Shown here piece by piece: positions 59,142 to 64,000 of a stretch of DNA of 64,000 nucleotides. The stretch is from C-114 sp963719285 (GTDB lineage: Bacteria > Chloroflexota > Limnocylindria > Limnocylindrales > CSP1-4). How positions within the stretch are numbered: position 1 is the first letter of the stretch; every line of letters starts with the position of its first letter. The notes under the pieces were generated by a model. It saw only the letters and a list, made by a program, of their open reading frames with translations, ran no database searches and was not told where the DNA came from. The stretch is from NCBI GenBank assembly GCA_963719285.1, contig CAVRBO010000004.1:620001-684000 (forward strand). Reading direction: 5' to 3'. Both the position numbers and the translations under genes were made by a program.

Positions 59142-60440
59142 GTGGCTTCGGCAGCGACCCGGCTCGCGGAGACCCGTTCCGTTCCCCACATCGTGACCGA
59201 GCTGCCCGGTCCCAAGGCCCGGGCGCACATCGCGTTCGACGAGGCCTGGACGTCGCCGAGCCTGCCCCGCGCCTACCCGATCGTGCCGGTCCGGGGCGAG
59301 GGCCTGACGGTCGAGGACATCGACGGCAACCTGTTCCTCGACTTCGCGGCCGGCATCGCGGTGACTTCGACCGGCCACTCCCATCCGGGCGTCGTAGCCC
59401 GGATCCAGGCCCAGGCCGAGGATCTCATCCATTTCAGCGCGTCCGACTTCTACCTGCCGATCTACTCCGAGGTCTGCCGCGAGCTCGCGCGCCTCGCCCC
59501 GATCGACGGCCCGGCCCGGGCCTACCTCGGCAACTCGGGCACGGAAGTCGTGGAGGCCGCGATCAAGCTCGCGCGCCACGCGACCGGCCGCCCCTACATC
59601 GTCGCGTTCCTTGGCGCGTTCCACGGCCGGACCTACGGCAGCGTCTCCCTCACGGCGTCGAAGGCGAAGTACCACGCCGGCTTCGGGCCGCTCCTCCCGG
59701 GCATCTACCACGCGCCGTTCGGCAAGGTGGCCGACCTGCGCTGGTTCGACGAGGTCCTGTTCGACAAGCTCGTCCCGGCCGACGAAGTCGCCGCGATCGT
59801 GGTCGAGCCGATCCAGGGCGAGGGCGGCTACATCGTCCCCGAGGACGGGTTCCTCGAGGGCCTCCGGGCGATCTGCGACAAGCACGGGATCCTGCTCGTG
59901 GCCGACGAGATCCAGTCCGGAGCCGGCCGCACCGGCAAGATGTGGGCCGTCGAGCATTGGGGCGTGAAACCCGACATCCTGCTCACGGCCAAGGGCATCG
60001 CGTCCGGTATGCCGCTGGGCGCGCTCGTCGCCCGGGCGGACCTCCTCGAGGCCTGGGGGCCGGGCGCCCACGGCTCGACGTACGGTGGCAACCCGCTCGC
60101 CTGCGCGGCGGCCCTCGCCACGATCGAGCTGCTCGAGGATGGGCTGGTCGAGAACGCCGCGGCGCGCGGCACCCAGCTGATGGCCGGTCTGGCGACGCTG
60201 GCCGCGCGGTTCCCGGCGATCGTCCGGGAGGTGCGTGGCAAGGGCCTGATGGTCGGCGTCGAGTTCGACACCGCGGCCCGGGCCGACGCGGTCCAGACCG
60301 CGGCGTTCCAGCGCGGCCTGCTCGTGCTCGAGTGCGGCAAGTCGACCGTCCGGATGTGCCCGGCGCTGACCGTCTCGTCGGACGAGGTCGAGACCGCGCT
60401 GCGCCTGTTCGGCGAGGCCGTCGCCGCGGTGGCCGGCTAG
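59142..60440 (+). CDS. Class III aminotransferase (4-aminobutyrate/acetylornithine type)
   Basis: The 432-residue PLP enzyme has class III signatures: FAAGIAVTSTGHSHPGVVARI, GNSGTEVVEAAIKLARHATGRPYIVAF, the VVVEPIQGEGGYIVP segment, VADEIQSGAGRTGK and the PLP lysine in LTAKGIASGMPLGAL. The sequence is closest in style to 4-aminobutyrate aminotransferases. GTG 59142 has GAGGTG 4 nt upstream; an upstream in-frame GTG at 59070 would add 24 unlikely basic residues. Its neighbours (aldehyde dehydrogenase, CoA-transferase) suggest amine or amino-acid catabolism. Confidence 0.87.
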   Translation: MASAATRLAETRSVPHIVTELPGPKARAHIAFDEAWTSPSLPRAYPIVPVRGEGLTVEDIDGNLFLDFAAGIAVTSTGHSHPGVVARIQAQAEDLIHFSASDFYLPIYSEVCRELARLAPIDGPARAYLGNSGTEVVEAAIKLARHATGRPYIVAFLGAFHGRTYGSVSLTASKAKYHAGFGPLLPGIYHAPFGKVADLRWFDEVLFDKLVPADEVAAIVVEPIQGEGGYIVPEDGFLEGLRAICDKHGILLVADEIQSGAGRTGKMWAVEHWGVKPDILLTAKGIASGMPLGALVARADLLEAWGPGAHGSTYGGNPLACAAALATIELLEDGLVENAAARGTQLMAGLATLAARFPAIVREVRGKGLMVGVEFDTAARADAVQTAAFQRGLLVLECGKSTVRMCPALTVSSDEVETALRLFGEAVAAVAG

Positions 60441-60518
60441 CCACGCCGAGGCGAGCGGGGCGACCCGGGCGACCCATCCGGCCCGTGGCGACCCCATCGA
60501 GCCTGCGATGATGCTGCG

Positions 60519-61442
60519 GTGAGTACGTCGAAGGTCGCCACGCTGCGCGACGCGATCGCCGATCTCGTCCGCGACGGTGACACCGTCGCCATCGAAGGCT
60601 TCACCCACCTCATCAGCTTCGCCGCGGGCCATGAGATCATCCGCCAGCGCAAGCGGGACCTGACCCTCGCCCGGATGACCCCGGACCTCATCTACGACCA
60701 GATGGTGGCCGCCGGCGTCGCCCGCAAGCTCATCTTCAGCTGGCTGGGCAATCCGGGCGTGGGCGGGCTCGGGGCGATCCGGCGGCGGATCGAGGACGCC
60801 GATCCGGCGCCGCTCGAGGTCGAGGAGTACAGCCACTTCGGGATGGTCGGGCGCTACACGGCGGGCGCCGCGAACCTGCCGTTCTATCCGCTCCGGAGCT
60901 ACTTCGAGACCGACCTGCCGAAGGCGAATCCGCTCATCCGGGAGATCGCATCCCCGTACGGTGACGGGACCGTCTATGCGGTCCCGCCGCTCCGGCCGGA
61001 TGTGACGATCGTCCATGCCCAGCGAGCGGACGCGGCCGGCGACACGCAGGTGTGGGGGTTGCTCGGGTGCCAGAAGGAGGCCGCGTTCGCGGCGGACCGG
61101 GTCATCGTCGTCGTCGAGGACCTCGTGGACGAGGCCATCATCCGGGCCGACCCGAACCGGACGATCATCCCCGGGCTCATCGTGGACGCGGTGGTCGTGG
61201 AGCCGTTCGGGGCGCATCCCTCGTACGTGCAGGGCGCCTACGACCGCGACAACCGGTTCTACCTCGACTGGGACCCGATCACCCGCGACGAGTCGGCGCT
61301 CCAGGCGTGGCTCCGCGACTGGGTCTACGACCTCGACGGGCGGGCGGCCTACACCGACAAGCTCGGCGCCGAGCGGGTCGCGTCGCTCCGGCCGTCCGGC
61401 ACGGCGCCTTCCGGTTCGGTCGACTACGGGGAATACGCATGA
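60519..61442 (+). CDS. CoA-transferase subunit A
   Basis: The 307-residue subunit matches the family I CoA-transferase alpha subunit: LRDAIADLVRDGDTVAIEGFTHLISFAAGHEIIRQRKRDLTLARMTPD and the GNPGVGGLGAIRRRIE loop, then DVTIVHAQRADAAGDTQVWG. It resembles glutaconate-type or broad acyl-CoA transferases. Its partner, subunit B, follows after an interposed DUF4406 gene, and all three overlap. Confidence 0.86.
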   Translation: MSTSKVATLRDAIADLVRDGDTVAIEGFTHLISFAAGHEIIRQRKRDLTLARMTPDLIYDQMVAAGVARKLIFSWLGNPGVGGLGAIRRRIEDADPAPLEVEEYSHFGMVGRYTAGAANLPFYPLRSYFETDLPKANPLIREIASPYGDGTVYAVPPLRPDVTIVHAQRADAAGDTQVWGLLGCQKEAAFAADRVIVVVEDLVDEAIIRADPNRTIIPGLIVDAVVVEPFGAHPSYVQGAYDRDNRFYLDWDPITRDESALQAWLRDWVYDLDGRAAYTDKLGAERVASLRPSGTAPSGSVDYGEYA

Positions 61443-61801
61443 CCGGACCGCTCATGATCCTGGTCGCCGGGCCGTACCGGTCGGGGACCGACGGGGACCC
61501 CGTCCGCATCCGGGCCAACGTGGACGCGATGACCCGGACCTCGCTGGAGCTCTACCGGCGCGGCCACCTGCCGGTGATGGGCGAATGGTTCGCCCTGCCA
61601 TTGATCGAACAGGCGGAGCGGGCCGGCGGTGACGGGGCAGCGGCGGACGAAGAGATCTTCCATCCCATCGCCGAGCGCGTCCTCGCCCGGTGCGACGCCT
61701 GCCTCCGGATCGGCGGTCCGTCCCACGGCGCGGACCGGATGGTCGCGACCGCTCGCCGGCTGGGCAAGGCGGTGTTCATGGACATCGGGGAGGTCCCGTG
61801 A
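61439..61801 (+). CDS. DUF4406-like protein between CoA-transferase subunits
   Basis: The 120-residue protein begins PLMILVAGPYRSGTDGDPVRIRANVDAMTRTSLELYRRGHLPVMGEWFALPLI and has the alpha/beta layout of DUF4406, related to nucleoside 2-deoxyribosyltransferases (ACDACLRIGGPSHGADRMV). Function is unknown. It overlaps subunit A by 4 bp (ATGA) and subunit B by 4 bp (GTGA), so it is translated between the two CoA-transferase subunits. Confidence 0.75.
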   Translation: MTGPLMILVAGPYRSGTDGDPVRIRANVDAMTRTSLELYRRGHLPVMGEWFALPLIEQAERAGGDGAAADEEIFHPIAERVLARCDACLRIGGPSHGADRMVATARRLGKAVFMDIGEVP

Positions 61802-62589
61802 CGGGCGCCGCCGACGCGACCGCCTTCAGCAAGTCCGAGATGATGATCGTCGCGGCGGCCCGCGAGCTCGCCGGGCAGCACGTCTGCTTCGTCGGGGTCG
61901 GGCTTCCGAACATCGCGGTCAACCTCGCAAAGCGGACCGTCTCGCCCGATCTCGAGCTCGTCTACGAGGCCGGCGTCTTCGGGGCCGAGCCGGCGCGCCT
62001 GCCCCTGTCCATCGGCGACCCGACGATCGTGACCAGGGCGACGGCCGTCACGAGCATGTGGGATCTGTTCAGCCTGTACCTCCAGGGCGGCCGGATCGAC
62101 GTGGGTTTCCTGGGCGCCGCCCAGATCGACCGGTTCGGCAACATCAACACGACCGTCATCGGCGACTACGACCACCCCACGACCCGCCTGCCCGGATCGG
62201 GTGGTGCGTGCGAGATCGCGATCAACGCCCGCGAGGTGTTCGTCATCGTCCGCCAGAACAAGCGCAGCTTCGTCGAGCGGCTCGACTTCCGGACGTCGGC
62301 CGGCAACCTGGGCGGTGCGGACAACGCCGGGCGGATCCGGCGCGAGCAGGGCTGGCTGGGCCGTGGACCGTCCGTCGTGGTCACGGACCTCGGCATCTAC
62401 CACTTCGACGACGACGGCGAGATGCGCCTGGATTCACTTCACCCGGGTGCCACGCTCGACGCCGTCCGTGCCACGATCGGCTGGGAGGTCCGGGTCGCCG
62501 CCGACCTCCGCACGACCCCCGAGCCGACCGCCGAGGAGCTCCACCTCATACGGGTCGAGCTCGACCCCGACGGCACGTACACCAAGTAG
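61798..62589 (+). CDS. CoA-transferase subunit B
   Basis: The 263-residue beta subunit of a family I CoA-transferase carries the catalytic Glu in VYEAGVFGAEP and the GVGLPNIAVNLAKR and GDYDHPTTRLPGSGGACEIA blocks. It pairs with subunit A at 60519. GTG 61798 was chosen from the overlap. The probable substrates are short dicarboxylic or branched acyl-CoAs; the exact one cannot be read from sequence. Confidence 0.87.
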   Translation: MTGAADATAFSKSEMMIVAAARELAGQHVCFVGVGLPNIAVNLAKRTVSPDLELVYEAGVFGAEPARLPLSIGDPTIVTRATAVTSMWDLFSLYLQGGRIDVGFLGAAQIDRFGNINTTVIGDYDHPTTRLPGSGGACEIAINAREVFVIVRQNKRSFVERLDFRTSAGNLGGADNAGRIRREQGWLGRGPSVVVTDLGIYHFDDDGEMRLDSLHPGATLDAVRATIGWEVRVAADLRTTPEPTAEELHLIRVELDPDGTYTK

Positions 62590-62674
62590 GACCGGCCGGC
62601 GCCGGACCACCGGCCGGGGCCGCGGGTACGTTCGGGTCGGCGACCGGCCCCCGCATCGCCGGCAGGCTTCGAGT

Positions 62675-64000
62675 ATGGCCTTTCCTGCCCGCCCGGCCGA
62701 GGATCGCGAACCCGACCCGGGACCGTCCACCGAGATCCTGTATCTCGACGGCACGACCGCGGCCAGCCCGCTGCGTGCCCCTCGCGAGACTTTCCGACCG
62801 CATGCCGTCGAGCGCCCGGGGATCCAGACTTCGCGCCTGCTCGCCGCCCTCTCGGCCGCGCTCGACCTGACCGAGGGCCAGATCGCCGGCCACGCCGTCC
62901 GGACGTGCTACCTGGCCATGCGGGTGGCCGACGACATGGGCTTCGACGACGAGACCCTGGCCGACCTCTTCTACGCGGCCATGCTCAAGGACGCCGGCTG
63001 CTCGAGCAATGCGGCGGCCGTGACCCGGATCTTCGGCGGCGACGACATCGCGCTCAAGGGCCGCCAGTCCACCGCCGGCCGCGGGATCCTGGAGTACGCC
63101 GCGTTCACGATCCGGAATCTCCCGTCGACCGAGCCGCTGCCGCTCCGCCTCCGCCGGCTCGTCCGGATCGGCCTGACCGGCACGCGCGAGCGCCACATGG
63201 TCGAGCAGCTCCGCTGCGAACGCGGCGCGGCGATCGCCCGCAAGGCCGGCTTCAGTGACCGGGTCGGCGCGGCGATCCACGACCTGCACGAGCATTGGGA
63301 CGGCAAGGGCCAGCCGCGCGGCCTGTCGCGCGACCGGATCCATCCGCTGGCCCGGATCCTGGCTGCCTGCCAGGGACTCGACATCTTCCGGGCGACCCGC
63401 GGCCGAGTCGTGGCGACCCGTGTCCTGCGCGAGCGGCGCGGTTCCTGGTACGACCCGGACGTGTCCGGTCGGCTGCTCGACCTCCTCGATCGGGGGCTGT
63501 TCGACGAACTCTCCGCGCCGGACCTCGTGGGCCGCACGATGGCCCTCGAGCCTGAGCGCCTCGCCCGGGTATCGGATGACGAGGACCTCGACCGGATCGC
63601 CTCCGCCTTCGCCGATATCGTCGACGCCAAGAGCCCGATGACCGCCTCGCACTCCCAGCGAGTGGCCGGGTATGCCTGGGCCCTCGCCGACGAGCTCGGC
63701 CTGTCGGCGGCGCAGGCCGTCGACTGCCGGCGCGCGGGACTGCTCCATGACCTCGGCAAGCTCGGGGTCCCGAACGCGATCCTCGACAAGCCCGGAGCCC
63801 TGACCGAGGGCGAGTACGAGCAGATCAAGCGCCATCCCGAGCTCACGTTGCGCATCCTCTCGCCCGTCGTGGAGCTCGACTCGGTCGCCGAGATGGCGGC
63901 CTGCCACCACGAGCGGCTCGATGGCCGGGGCTACTTCCGCGGCCTGGCCGCGCCGTCGCTGGCACTCGGGGCGCGGATCGTGGCCGTCGCCGACATGTAT
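62675..64000 (+). CDS. Tandem HD-domain / HD-GYP signalling protein, C-terminus outside window
   Basis: The 442-codon open frame runs off the right edge. An N-terminal region (about 60-250) is a degenerate HD domain (GHAVRTCYLAMRVADDMG, AMLKDAGCSSNAAA with Lys in place of the His of HD). From about residue 310 it is a classic HD-GYP domain: SHSQRVAGYAW, LLHDLGKLGVPNAIL, LRILSP and HHERLDGRGYFRG, then ARIVAVADMY at the edge. HD-GYP enzymes hydrolyse cyclic di-GMP; substrate specificity is inferred from family. Confidence 0.84.
   Translation, partial: MAFPARPAEDREPDPGPSTEILYLDGTTAASPLRAPRETFRPHAVERPGIQTSRLLAALSAALDLTEGQIAGHAVRTCYLAMRVADDMGFDDETLADLFYAAMLKDAGCSSNAAAVTRIFGGDDIALKGRQSTAGRGILEYAAFTIRNLPSTEPLPLRLRRLVRIGLTGTRERHMVEQLRCERGAAIARKAGFSDRVGAAIHDLHEHWDGKGQPRGLSRDRIHPLARILAACQGLDIFRATRGRVVATRVLRERRGSWYDPDVSGRLLDLLDRGLFDELSAPDLVGRTMALEPERLARVSDDEDLDRIASAFADIVDAKSPMTASHSQRVAGYAWALADELGLSAAQAVDCRRAGLLHDLGKLGVPNAILDKPGALTEGEYEQIKRHPELTLRILSPVVELDSVAEMAACHHERLDGRGYFRGLAAPSLALGARIVAVADMY

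Overview
The window is one high-GC chromosomal stretch (about 68-70% by eye) from a bacterium with many short, overlapping operons. The gene mix suggests a Chloroflexota lineage, perhaps Limnocylindria/Ellin6529-like: a type IVb pilin, several SRPBCC-ArsR pairs, P/S/T-rich secreted lipoproteins, a CopC-CopD fusion and a Qmo/Hdr-like complex. That placement is inference from style and content; there is no rRNA or marker gene to confirm it. At least seven genes carry a -10-like TANNNT hexamer 6-8 nt before the start codon, so leaderless transcription is likely common here.

Region 1 (1-9.3 kb): the end of zwf, two MarR regulators, a Flp-like pilin, a CLC chloride channel/antiporter with regulatory domains, ArsR/SRPBCC pairs on either side of a palindromic operator, an HdeD-like protein and a PAP2 phosphatase. 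Region 2 (9.5-24.5 kb) is a redox and sulfur-handling district. Two hemerythrins flank a PadR regulator. A long minus-strand operon runs ArsR, DsrE-like (frameshifted), DsrE, TusA, MvhD, an HdrA with a GltD domain nested inside it, HdrA, a small wHTH protein and a QmoC-like membrane subunit, and a hemerythrin follows. Nearby are an AhpD-methyltransferase fusion, an ECF sigma factor fused to a zinc-finger anti-sigma domain, OsmC, and an arsR-permease-thioredoxin operon.

Region 3 (24.8-42.1 kb) is an integrative element of about 17 kb inserted in a tRNA-Gly(UCC) gene. A 39-bp direct repeat of the 5' half of the tRNA bounds it, and a tyrosine recombinase sits next to the restored complete tRNA. 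Cargo includes several lipoproteins, a beta-propeller protein, a replication-relaxation family protein with adjacent hairpins and 12-bp repeats, an AbiE-type toxin-antitoxin pair, and two ECF-sigma/transmembrane-sensor pairs whose sensors share DUF4232-like extracellular domains. No conjugation machinery is visible, so the element is at most mobilizable.

Region 4 (42.1-64 kb): a TMEM175-like channel, a class V aminotransferase, two ABC-2 exporters, MscL with a zinc-ribbon tail, a CopC-CopD/cytochrome c operon, FabI, an HAD-IIA phosphatase with an overlapping upstream mini-ORF, an aldehyde dehydrogenase broken by about ten single-base shifts, a class III aminotransferase, a CoA-transferase A/B pair with a DUF4406 gene between the subunits, and a truncated HD-GYP protein. 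Single-base frameshifts occur in at least six genes and cluster heavily in the aldehyde dehydrogenase. Consensus errors are as likely as real decay, so frameshifted genes are reported as broken but possibly intact in the organism.
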